This document shows, piece by piece, positions 50,301 through 60,142 of a DNA stretch of 64,000 bases (its first letter is position 1; the number at the start of each line of letters is the position of its first letter). The position numbers and the translations under genes are program-made. The stretch comes from Setaria digitata (Eukaryota; Nematoda; Chromadorea; Rhabditida; Setariidae). Below the pieces are notes generated by a model. That model worked only from the letters and a program-made list of their open reading frames with translations, was not told the DNA's origin and made no database searches. Where the stretch lies: NCBI GenBank assembly GCA_003640385.1, contig RCAB01000021.1:1-64000 (forward strand), given 5' to 3'.

Positions 50301-51190
50301 ATGATTTTAACGACTTTCTACTTTGGTCAAATTCTGATTGCCTTGTTCCAAACTATTTATTTTCCGGTAGTATTTTATATGAAAATTCCTTTTATATGGC
50401 TTGTTTTACTATAATTTTTTGTTTTATTTTTAATTAAAACGTGGATGATTTTTAGAGCTACCGCAAAGAATACTTCCGGCGGTGCTTCACCAGCCGTTGC
50501 GGTGCAGACAGATTCTGTATCAGCATATTGGCCTTTGGATCCACAAAAAGGATTAGCATTCCCACAACAAATCATCATCCCTCCGTCACCCGGAAGTATC
50601 GGCCAGGATGGTCGTCTGCAACCGCAAACATATCAGATTAACTCTGAAATAAGGATTTCGTACGATCCAAAGGGAAAGCCCGTACTACATGAAGTTTCTA
50701 CAGTACCAGGGAAACCGTCCGGCACAGAGCGATCCCCTTCAGCACACTCGAGATCTCAGGTTAATCTCATTTTCAACATTTTAGAAAATAACTGTGCTTA
50801 GAAATTTTCCTGAGAACAGTTTCTGCTTCTTCTTTACGACGTGGAATAATATAAAATGTCAGCGCTATCTTTAATACTCTTCTAATCAGCAGTAATTATA
50901 TTCTGGATTTCAAGCCATGCGTGCAAGATTTAAAGAATGATCCTTGGAACTTTGAAGAAGTCTAATGATGCTTTTCATTGCAGCTATTCAAAGTTGACAG
51001 TTTTGTTAACTTTTATGGTGACTCACTTTTCAATTCTTTAAAATTTTCCTTCTTGGTTTGTTAGTTTGTTTCCTAAATTTTTTACATTTTGAAAATATCG
51101 CTCTTGCTCTTGAAATTTTACTGTTGAAGTAAAATTTTTCATGATTTTACAATTTAATTGCAGCCTTTCTCAGTCACTTCCGTTGTATGA
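44369..51190 (+). CDS. Four-pass membrane protein with alternative loop exons
   Basis: I do not recognise a named family. Exons: 44369-44437; one of three alternatives (44831-44984, 45665-45836, 46517-46688); 47142-47227; 47631-47774; 48028-48175; 48431-48613; 48733-48803; 49073-49191; 49333-49445; 49972-50164; 50456-50759; 51164-51190. With the third alternative the protein is 542 residues. The N-terminus is MAINPCCCWNIKDG, with possible palmitoylated cysteines. Four hydrophobic stretches follow: about 14-40, 82-108, 113-136 and 141-168. The first loop comes from the alternative exon. The cytoplasmic tail of about 370 residues includes a histidine run (HHRHHHYHHHHKH), a basic Ser/Arg part and a proline/glutamine-rich part, and ends TSVV, a class I PDZ-ligand pattern. 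AAAACAG one base before the ATG is a likely leader acceptor. The acceptor at 47630 reads TATTCG, not AG. The layout resembles other tetraspan families with a CCCxxxxxxGT start, but the function is unknown. Confidence 0.75.
44831..44984 (+). other. Alternative exon A (cysteine-rich loop)
   Basis: Entered after TTTGAAG in phase 0 and left at CAG-G|GTTGGG in phase 1, exactly like exons B and C. It encodes 51 codons. IYSLASLVLFGWQLNVI matches the membrane segment of the other two, but the loop is unlike theirs and holds four or five cysteines (SSCQ, LQCEYWCPC). It is six codons shorter. It could be a working variant or a decaying copy; its frame is intact. Confidence 0.6.
45665..45836 (+). other. 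Alternative exon B
   Basis: Starts after TTTTGCAG in phase 0 and ends ACC-G|GTACAG in phase 1. It encodes 57 codons: VYCIVQLALFSWQSYAIKYY, then a tyrosine-rich loop ending FYTG across the junction. It has the same length as exon C and aligns with it along its whole length (IPGHNIY / LPNYNEY; PSYIENYY / PTYYETYW). Confidence 0.8.
46517..46688 (+). other. Alternative exon C
   Basis: Starts after TTGTTCAG in phase 0 and ends ACT-G|GTTCGT in phase 1. It encodes 57 codons: IYGLVQLAVFGWQVAAIKYE, then a charged, tyrosine-rich loop ending ERFYTG. It is the copy nearest the shared downstream exon and probably the default form. Confidence 0.85.
47606..47634 (+). other. Non-AG splice acceptor at TATTCG|CGATG
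   Basis: The preceding exon leaves in phase 0 at 47227. The third membrane helix (RCLIWPWLPCM...) is open from 47610, after an in-frame TAA at 47607-47609, and must be entered in phase 0. No AG occurs between 47566 and 47670. TATTCG at 47625-47630 sits exactly where TATTCAG|CGA would fit, so one A is missing. Confidence 0.6.
48343..48414. ncRNA. 72-nt hairpin, microRNA-precursor-like
   Basis: TTGGGATGGTCGTAATAATT (48343 on, plus GAA) pairs with the arm ending at 48414. The stem is 23 bp with a single G-U pair, and the loop is about 26 nt and carries GAAGTAT repeats. It ends 16 bases before the acceptor of exon 48431, at the 3' end of the intron, as in 5'-tailed mirtrons. It could equally be a foldback repeat or a splicing control structure. 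Confidence 0.4.
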
Positions 51191-52835
51191 TGAACACTTA
51201 ATTATTGCTGCTCGTTGTTTACATGAGTATAAGATAGACCTGCGATCGTATTATTTCACTCGTTCGTTATCACTTTCTTCCCTTTAATCCAAATAATTTT
51301 TTCTCTTTCGTCCATACGCTCATGAATGAAATTTTTCGATTTTCTTTTTCAGCAAAAAAAAAACTTGTAACGGAGAAAAGAGAAAATTTTCTGAGTAAAC
51401 ATACGTGGAAATGAAGAAAACGTGGATTTTTCAGATGATATTACCTGAAAAATGGAACGTACACGCGGGAGCATAGCTCCGTTACGTATGAGATGTTGAA
51501 AGCTAGTATGAAATGATTTGCAATACTAACAAATTCGTTCCTACGTGATTATCCAGATAGCGGAACCGAATTTGGGAATCATAAAACACGGCAAATTTAA
51601 AGAGGAAATATTTTAAAGATTAAAACAGCTCATTCATTCATCATCACCTTTTTTGATTTAAGCATTTTATCGATACTGTGGTGCTGTAAGTACTTTGTTG
51701 ATACTGTAGTGCCGTAAGCATTGTGTTAAATTGCAGTGCTAATTGCAGTGCTTTGTTGATCCTATGGTGTTGTATGTGTTTTTTCTATACTGTGGCGTTG
51801 TAAGCACTTTATTGATGCTGTACTGTTGTACCATTTTACTGATACTGTATGTAACAGGCTTTTTATTGTTACCGGAATATCTCCAGCATGGTAAATATGT
51901 GCTGTATAAAATGTAAATGATTCCCGTTAGGCGCATTCTTAACTCACCACGTATGCTAGTTGTCTTCCTCAGGATGTACCCGAAATCCATGGTCCATTTC
52001 GGGGAAAAGAGTTAGATCAGGAAACGCTGATGACACCGAGACTCTGAAGTGTTCAAGAGTCAGAGTTGCGATATAATGTTCGATCAATGCAGTTGTCATG
52101 CACGAAGCAGTCCGAGTCACACCATAAGTCGCAGCTGCATTTGAAAAGGGCAAATTACTGAAAGTTTATCACTCGGTTTACACGATGCATCATATTTATA
52201 GATAAGGACTTAGCGGACTAAAGATCAGACAACAAACATCTTAGGATTACATATCCTTGAGGATCTCAGATCTCTAGTACGAAGAAGTTTATGGATGAAG
52301 ATTGATGTGAAATACCTCTGCACCGGAAAAGAACGTTAACGTTGAAGTAACCCACCCAGCCCCACACCCACGGGTAAGATTTCAAATCTTGAGATCCGAA
52401 TTTCATAGCGATCTGTAATTGGGCCACGTGAAAGATATATATGTATGTACTGATATGAGCCAGGCGGATTAACAGTTTGACGAAGGAAGTAGCCTATGGA
52501 GCGATCCTGTGGCAGGGAAGTTTGTAGGGACGAATTTTTACTCCAGCTATGTAGCTCAAGTCGGATAGTATATAATGACATTATCCACTTTTGTGGGCTA
52601 TTGCGTCGGTGACGTGACGCTACTGGTTGTAAACAGTTTAGTTAAAAAGAATTGGCTCACGTACCCTTCAAATCAAACAACTGAATAAAAGTTAGATTGT
52701 ATTGCTAATTGAGCGACAAGTAATTAGACAGTGGGAAATTGTCCGGTCACGTCGACAAGTGTCATGTAGGAAAATATTGAAAATTCTGGAGCTATAATTT
52801 TCGGTATTTATCAGTTGCAAAGAAAGCGATTTTCA
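51191..52835. other. Intergenic between tetraspan gene and CCDC134 gene
   Basis: No supportable exon. It contains the 28-bp minisatellite at 51660-51850. Several minus-strand frames of 65-83 codons here have no splice context. Confidence 0.4.
51660..51850. repeat. Degenerate 28-bp minisatellite
   Basis: About six units resemble GATACTGTGGTGCTGTAAGT followed by ACTTTGTT. Units start at about 51672, 51700, 51728 (rearranged), 51758, 51787 and 51814, and the last is cut short at GATACTGTA. Units differ by substitutions and small indels, so the array is old. Confidence 0.75.
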
Positions 52836-52840
52836 GAGAT

Positions 52841-55205
52841 ATGTTAAACGCAACTTGTTGGTTGGTTCTAGTTATAAATTTGATGATAACTGTAAATGGG
52901 AAACTGGATGGAGAAGCCCTAGATAAGCACAAGGAGCATCATTACTATGCTCATGGTGATATTAATGATGGTAGCCCTTTAGTCAAACAACGTAAAGCAT
53001 ATCATGAAAACGATGATTTGTTCGGGGCTAAAATGTGTAAGCTAGTTTTTCTCCCTAGTCTCACATCATAACTTTTACCATCTTTATTTAACTGCTAGAT
53101 ATTAAAGCTCTGTTTGCAGCGATTTGACATAGTGTTTCATCAATTACTTCAATTCGACTTTAATCGTACTGTTTGTACTTACTTATTCTCTACATTTTCT
53201 TGGCAAGACGAGAGCATGTTCTTCAATGAATACATTTTTTGTAATTACTTCATCGAGGCTTAATCAAGTTTGCAAAAGCAGATAGAACTAGTGTAACGTA
53301 TCTATTCATTAAAATTTCAAACCTTGTTATTTAAAATGATGGAGTTTAGAATATTTTAATATTGGTCTGAAAGATTAGGTTTTTGTTATGTTCATCAGAA
53401 ATCGATGATACTCGAAATCAGTTAGGATGTATTTGGAGAATTTTCAGATAGGACGCTTTTCTCGGTAAAACGTCGCGAACATATGAATGCTGTGAAAAGT
53501 TTAATGGCTATGGATGAGAAGAAGCGAAAGGAGCTTCTTCTTGAACTGGTCTTTAAAATTATTAAGGTAACCTTGGCATACTTCGAGATGTCTCTGCATA
53601 GGTATTCGCTTTAAGTTTGAAAAAGAAATATGTAAGTTTTTGTTTTATAGAAAAATAGAATTATGTAAGAGATTTTCTTTTTTTTGCAAGTTCCTTTAAC
53701 TTTTGTTTGAATTAAGTTTTGAAAGTATATTCAAACTTTAATCACACATTCAGATTCAAGTTACTGAATTGACAAAAAGGTATGAGAAATATTTCTAAAA
53801 TATATTTTATCATTTTTGCTTTTGTTCGATGGTATCATTGTCGGTATCTTGTTATGTAGAACAATTCTACTAGCACGTAGTGTTCATTATGTGGTACGGA
53901 ATATTTCAGAAGCTAATTTGAACGCTTCGCAATGTAAAAAAAAAGGAGATAACTATAGGTAGTCCGTAATGCAAAGGATATGATTGAAGGAGCCAATTTC
54001 AATCCAAACGATACATTTCCAAACGAAGAGCAGAGTACTTTGAGAGATGCCATTGGGAATATTATCGAAAATACAGCTTTTTATAGTAATCTAATATTGT
54101 ATTTTCCAACAGTATTACTTGAGAGGTAGAAGCTATTTTTATTTATTTGAGAAATGTAATGCTTAAAAAAATTTGCAACCGTATCATTTCTAACTTCTAA
54201 TTGTTTCCTCATATTTATTGTTCAGAAATCCAGAGTTTTCTAGTTCCCAAATCATATGTGATAGTGGTAGGGAAAAAAGTTAGCATTATTAAAGTAAATT
54301 CTAGCGACTTTGAATATTTTATTGCTAGTGAAAGCTTTTTAGTTGTTGGTCGAGATGCTTTTGCTTTCTTCTTTATCAAGGAAATTTCTTTCCTCTGAGA
54401 TGAAATTACTATGTCAAGCTTTCTTTTGAAGAACCAGTATTTTAATTGTGTAGGTTCATGAGCATTAATAAATAAGGAAACAGTTAGATTAGTTTCTTTT
54501 TAAGCAAAATGGCATGCATTTCATTGGATCATTGCTGGCAGCATATTACAGTTACAAAAAGGACATCGAGTGGCAGTTACTCTTTGCTTGGGCTTATAAA
54601 TTTACAACAGCATTACGATTGCATGATGATGTTGCAGAAAAATTGCTGGATTTAGCTGGGCAACAGTTGGATATCATTCCAAAGTTGTTACTTTTTGTTA
54701 TTCCGAAGAATCTTTCCTTTTTTTTACTCTAAGTAAGTAAAATAATTATCCATGTCACTTGTCTTATTTGCCACAGAAGTTCACTTTATTTTTTTTAATT
54801 TTATTTTTTTTTTCTTTTAAATTTATCAGGCAACTGACAGTGAACTTCACTTCAAGTAAACGCATTATTACATTAGTTCATTAATGAATAAAATAGTTTG
54901 ACTGGCTTCATCTTACCGTTCAAAATGATCGGTATTATCAACTTATGACATACTTTTATGCTATTTGCAGCAAAGCATTAAGTTAGATTTTCGGTCGCCG
55001 AAGAACCATTTGAAGCCTCAATATTCAGCTTAATTTTAGAAGGGATGATTTTCACAATCCATATGATAAGAAAGCGATTAAAGAGGAGTTGCAGTGGGAA
55101 TCATTACGAAGGATGGAAGAAGCTTTGAGGGAAAAAGAGGAACAGAAGAAATTGGATCGCAAAAAAAAAAAGAAGAGGCCGTCACTTTCAAGGGCAGAAC
55201 TGTGA
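52841..55205 (+). CDS. CCDC134: CCDC134 homologue, ER/secreted protein
   Basis: Five exons (52841-53036, 53448-53566, 53959-54125, 54552-54683, 55040-55205) give 259 residues; human CCDC134 has 229. A signal peptide (MLNATCWLVLVINLMITVNG) is followed by a His/Asp-rich spacer. The conserved core comes next: KMYRTLFSVKRREHMNAVKS, then NEEQSTLRDAIGNIIENTAF, LILYFPTVLLE, and EWQLLFAWAYKFT. The tail is a charged coiled coil (EELQWESLRRMEEALREKEE) with a lysine run, and it ends RAEL, which resembles the QSEL/KDEL-like retention end of the vertebrate protein. Vertebrate CCDC134 is an ER-lumen protein reported to protect HSP90B1 and to affect MAPK signalling. GATTTTCAG four bases before the start codon is a likely leader acceptor. 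The acceptor at 54551 was chosen because it gives an ungapped match to the family; the alternative at 54509 would need another donor. Confidence 0.88.
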
Positions 55206-57422
55206 TATTTTTTGTGTGGGCACATTTTTATAATCCTTTGCATGTAGGTCTTCTGAATTCGTTTGATAATTTTAAAGGAAATGTTAAGGAAAGTTTTTGC
55301 CGAATGTGAATTGTAGTTTGGATTTACATTCATTTCGAAAATGCCGGGAGAGATTGATCCTTAAATTTTTAGGATTCAAAATATATGACGAGTTAATCTT
55401 CTTTTAAATCGCAGCGTTGGCAGTTAATTTGAGAAGAATTAAAAATCCGTAAAAATAGATTTAGATTACGAATATTTAAATCTAGAACTGGTCGTTTAAT
55501 GTACACCAAAAACTATTATCGGAAATTAAACTTTATTAATGAAATGAAAGTTAACTTTGTTGTTCTTTTCTTTCTTAGCAGTTTGTAAATTTTTCACATT
55601 TTTGATTGGTCTCTTTGATGTTAGTGAATTTTCAATGTCCACTTTATTTTTTCTTTTTTGTTGGAATTGTGAGGAATCGCAAGATTATTTTATAATTGCT
55701 GCTGAAGTGCTTCATTTCTTTTCTGATTACTTTATCTTTTTCTGACCAGAAAGACAAGGTAAAACAAAACAAATTGTGGTAAAGTGGCGTACTTTAACCG
55801 TTTCCAAATTGAAAATTCGTGGGGTTTAAAAAAAAAAAATGTTTTGTCGTTTCAGTATAAGATGGTTGGAAAGGATGTAAGCAGTATATATGCTACATTT
55901 CATTGAGAAGGTTTATTACTACCAGGGGAAGATGAATGTTACACCGACAATTTTTTAATATGCGTAATTTATGGATATATCATAAGGCTTTCCGTTTCTA
56001 ATGGTAAAAGCCTTCTGTTTCCAGATCCTTATTTATTTATTTATTAATGTGCTTCGCAAAAATAAACTGAAGCGGTCTCGTGAGTAGTCCAGTGAATTTG
56101 ATCTGTTGACTGTTCTGTATCCTATGTTACTTTTCGTCCCATTATCCTTAAATTTTGTTTTTATGCACTGAGGGCTTGCGGAATTTGAATTTTTTTTTTC
56201 TCCTATTTTTCCCATGCTATTCTTTAAACTGTTCCAATGTATGATAAAAGAAGACTTATTAGGGGAAATAAGGAAACAAATGTAGCAAAAAGTGTTTTTT
56301 TTTTTTTGAATCAAGGACTTTTGTACTAAAAGATTGCTTCTTACGGGCGATAAGATGAGCGTAAATAAAGTTTAAGAAAGAGATAAATTGGCGCTGGAAG
56401 AAAAGACAGAGTTTTGGAGTATGTAATCCAAGGTAAGCAGGATTGATTATTCATCTCGAACAAGACTGTAGGTATGACGATAATTCAGAGGCTAGGCTTA
56501 AAATTTTCCAAATAATGTGTGCTTATTTGAATACTGTGTTTTCCGATTTATATTAATTCTTCGATAATGAGTTGAGTGATTTTGAAATCTTGTTTGCAAA
56601 TTTTAGAGAACCAGAATCGTTGTGTCTATTGGTGACAGGGTTTCCGGAATTTTTTGATGAAAAAAGATTCTCCATTCCTAAGGATACCTCACACACCGTA
56701 TAATAAATCAAGCCTCTTTGCAGATTAATTTAATATGTATTAATTTAAAACATTGTGCCTATCAATGGCAGAGTTTCCGGAACTAGGCAAAAACTGTTCG
56801 TTCGAAGCTTGTCGCAAATTAAGTTGGTTACTTTTTTTTTTCTTGCAGTTAAGTTGTGATTGTTGTCGCTGCATGTCTAGTTGATTAACAATCTGCAGAC
56901 TGTAATTGCCAATAGTCAAAATTAGTTTTCGGGATAGAGTTTGTATGGAGTAATTTAAAGTGCAGGGTATTATAGTTTGGACATAAGTTATAATATAAGT
57001 TATAAATTTTCTAATGGCTCGTCTGAGAGGTTTTTGGGGAAAGCGTTTCATAATAACATTGATAACAATAGTAGTACTGGGCCTTCTATAATGAAATTGA
57101 GCTCTAAGTGAAAAGTATTGCTAATTTTTTTCAGGTTTCACTCCTTTCTTCTGCAGTAAGTGCGAGAAGTCTTTTTGGTGCGTTTTCTCGTATACTTTTT
57201 TCCCCCCTTCCGTTTACTTCAAAAAATTGTAAGAGAATGCACACTCTGTATTTACTGTTTTTACTATCCCTGTTACAAAAATTCTAGGAAAATCTTAATT
57301 ATTGTCTCCTACTGTTGGCGACTATATTCTTGTTTAAGTATATCACACTAATTTGGCGGAAATGAATTATTATTATTTCTAGTAATAAACATCGATTTTA
57401 TCATGGATGTCAGTTTAAAAAT
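55206..57422. other. Intergenic, repeat-containing
   Basis: 2.2 kb with no exon I can support. It holds one copy of the diverged 150-bp repeat (55855-56010) and several poly-A/T runs. The last part is the upstream region of the zinc-finger gene. Confidence 0.4.
55855..56010 (+). repeat. Dispersed repeat, copy 1
   Basis: Matches 59850-60005 in order: GATGTAAGCAGT, CATTTCATT, GAATGTT, GACAATTTTTTA, TGCGTAATTTATGGAT, and TTCCGTTTCTAATGG. The copies are clearly related but carry many substitutions and small gaps. They lie on either side of the zinc-finger gene in the same orientation. Confidence 0.65.
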
Positions 57423-58965
57423 ATGGACTCAAAGTCAGAAACTTCCAACTGTGGTGGTAGTAGTAAACCATTGAAGCCTTATTTGTGTTCGATGAATGGA
57501 TGTTTCACTTACGAAATTTTACGAATTGATTGTCAGCAATGTGGATTTAATTTTTGCTTACAGTTAGTGATTTTGTTTCGTTTTGCTTATTTTTTTTTTA
57601 AAGGCCAAAAATTTTTGAAGGTGCGCGCAGTTATATACAACTATTTTAATCTGTTAAAGCGGCTTACAAATGTGTTTTAAAATTTTTATCCTTTACCTAA
57701 CTGTTTTCTTTCTCTTTGGTCTATTTCGAGTTTTGTTGAATTTTTTTACGATGCAGACATCGCTATCCAGAAGAACATCAATGTCATATTGAAAATGTCG
57801 TGAATACACACATTAAGAGTGTTCACCAGAAAGAAGTAATGAAAAATATGGCGATGGTTACTGTTAGTGGCAAGAGTTATAGGGTTGCTGATCCTCTTTC
57901 GCAACTACAGAAGAAAGAAACAGTTCGTGTCTTTTTTTTTTTTGAAAGGACTTGCTGATTGGAATGTTTTGCTAGTTCAAAAAAAAATTGAAGGAACTTT
58001 CTATCAAGAGAAAGAACAATTTTATCTGAAACGGCCATCTTAGGTTGATGAAGCCACGAGGAGAAGAGCTGATCGAATAGCAGTGATGCGTCTGAAAGGA
58101 AACATTCAGAATTCCTATGTAACTTTTGCTATTTCTCGTTTTTTGTAATTTGCATAGTATTTATTCTATACCATAACAATATACGAGAAGTTTCCCTGAC
58201 CACTCTTCTACGAGGTGTCGTTGTTCTTCAATGCATTATTGAAGAATTGGGTTGTGTTTTCATAATTATTCAGTACTAATCAGGTCTGCTTGCAGGTTCC
58301 AATCTCAGAGCAAATGTTTTTATTTCTCATCCATAATGGAAGGCGTGAAGCGGTTATGGTCTCGAAGGTATATTTTTCTAAAAATCTGACACTCTTTTAT
58401 GTTAAAAAGTTAAAGACTGGGTTTTGAAATTGCTTAATCAATCTACTAAGAATTCATTCTTGACAACTTACTAAAATTTTGTTTAATGGTTATATTTTTA
58501 GTACTACAGTAGTACTTTCGTTTTTCTAAAAAAAAAAAAAAAAAAACGTCTTATAAAAAGTCCTTCTTTTAAAAGTAAGTAGAAAAGTGTATATTATTTA
58601 TAGCACTGGTCGATAGGACGCTGTGTTGATGAAATCGCAAAGAAATATTCCATCCCAAATAGCAATTCTATTTTTAGAGCCAAAGTATCATTTTTGATTT
58701 CTTTTTTCATTTAAAAAATTTCGTGAAGTCTGGCATAGGTTGAATTAAATAAACTGAAAGTGAATAATAACTTGAGGTTCTTTGGCCTAAACACTTGAAA
58801 CTTGAGAATTGGTCGCTTTGATGAAATTTAATAGTTGCTTATGCTATAATATAGATGCTGCGATTATACAGTGAAACGGCTCAGTTGCTTCCTTTACCAA
58901 TGAGTGATAATATCGAAAAACACGTGGCGAATATGTCTAATGTTTTCCTGAAAAGAGACGAATAA
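57423..58965 (+). CDS. ZFAND1: AN1-type zinc finger protein, ZFAND1-like
   Basis: Six exons (57423-57562, 57757-57922, 58044-58118, 58296-58367, 58604-58684, 58855-58965) give 214 residues. One AN1 finger at about 20-56 shows its ligands as C-x4-C (LCSMNGC), C-x2-C (DCQQCGFNFC), and H-x5-H-x-C (HRYPEEHQC). A basic linker (DEATRRRADRIAVMRLKG) follows. The C-terminal half (PISEQMFLFLIHNG, HWSIGRCVDEIAKKY, LPLPMSDNIEKHV) matches the ubiquitin-like C-terminus of ZFAND1, with the HRWSIGKAID-type signature. Vertebrate and yeast relatives bring p97/Cdc48 and the 26S proteasome to stress granules; I infer a similar role. Human ZFAND1 has two AN1 fingers and about 268 residues, so this protein is shorter and has kept one. 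Confidence 0.82.
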
Positions 58966-59035
58966 AAATGTGGCAAGAAATTATATTTATAATCAAGTAC
59001 CTATAACAAAGTAAATAAATTTAATTCTAGAGTGA

Positions 59036-59066
<31 letters not shown>

Positions 59067-60139
59067 TATAAAAAGTTGAAGAGCCGAGTAAATTTGATGT
59101 GAAAGCAGAACTAGGAGCCAACGGGTCATTTTACGTGGGAGAGAATTGCTTGTTTAAAACCTTTTTTTAAGCTAATTAGGGGATGATTTGATGAAACGGC
59201 TTGAAGCTGATAATGTTTGGTGATGTTTTTCAGGAGCCCAGTGTAAATTCTCATGCGTCACGAGATCACATTATGCTGAAAGTGATGCTAAATAACTTGC
59301 CATTTCGGTGGAGCGTCTTATACACCTAGACCTTGTAATTAATGATTATTATTACATGTGGGCAGTTAACAAATTTTTCTTAACAATACCGATCTCACAG
59401 AAGAATTTCTTCTTTTTGAGAACATGGGAAATGTTGAGTTATTTGATGTGAATACTCAAGATGTAAATCAGTATGATAACGATATTGTCTTTGTTAAAAT
59501 AATAATTCTAGTAAAATAAATAAAATAAATAATCACTTACATATTTCTTTACAACAGAGAGTTTGTTCTTGCAAAATTATACCGACATTATTTATTAAAA
59601 ATTTCAGAAATTTTGCTAAAAGTTTAGAGATATGAAAATTAGGTGTTTTGGTGTTTTGTGTTTTAGAGAGAACGCGATGCTTAATGCAGAAATGTTTGTG
59701 ATTTGGATGGTTCGTGTTTGGTTTATGTTACTAATGCAAAAAGAAAAAAGAATATATTAATTATGTTAGAGAGATGTATTTGGAAATGGTATTATTTGTG
59801 TGAGTGCAAGTGTTTCAGTTAGACCATGTTTGATTTGTTGTCTCAGTGTAAGATAATTAGACAAGATGTAAGCAGTGTATCTTATTCATTTCATTTGGAA
59901 GTTTCATTCATTAATATAAAGGAGGAGGAATGTTGCATGTTGCATTGATAATTTTTTATATACGTAATTTGTGGATGTGTTATAGGAATTTCCGTTTCTA
60001 TTACTAAAAAGATTTACCATTATATATAGGATTCTCCATGCGTAAATATTATGACTTATAGGTCTTCTGCGGTTCCTTACTGATTCTTTACTGATTTAGA
60101 AGTGATAATTCTGTCATAACCTTAAACCCATGCTTTTTC
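58966..60139. other. Intergenic between zinc-finger and RNase H genes
   Basis: No supportable gene. A poly-A run of about 25 bases lies near 59036-59060, and a second copy of the 150-bp repeat lies at 59850-60005. An AATAAA at 58961-58966 overlaps the previous stop codon. Confidence 0.4.
59850..60005 (+). repeat. Dispersed repeat, copy 2
   Basis: The partner of 55855-56010, in the same orientation. Best-kept segments are GATGTAAGCAGTGTAT, GATAATTTTTTATATACGTA, ATTTGTGGATG and TTTCCGTTTCTATTAC. It ends about 140 bases before the RNase H1-like start codon. It may be an old transposon fragment or a remnant of local duplication. Confidence 0.65.
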
Positions 60140-60142
60140 AGG

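Noticed and set aside
54514..54732. 72-codon frame from ATG 54514 as a separate gene
   Set aside because: Its core is exon 4 of the CCDC134 homologue; the first codons are intronic and the end reads through the donor at 54684.
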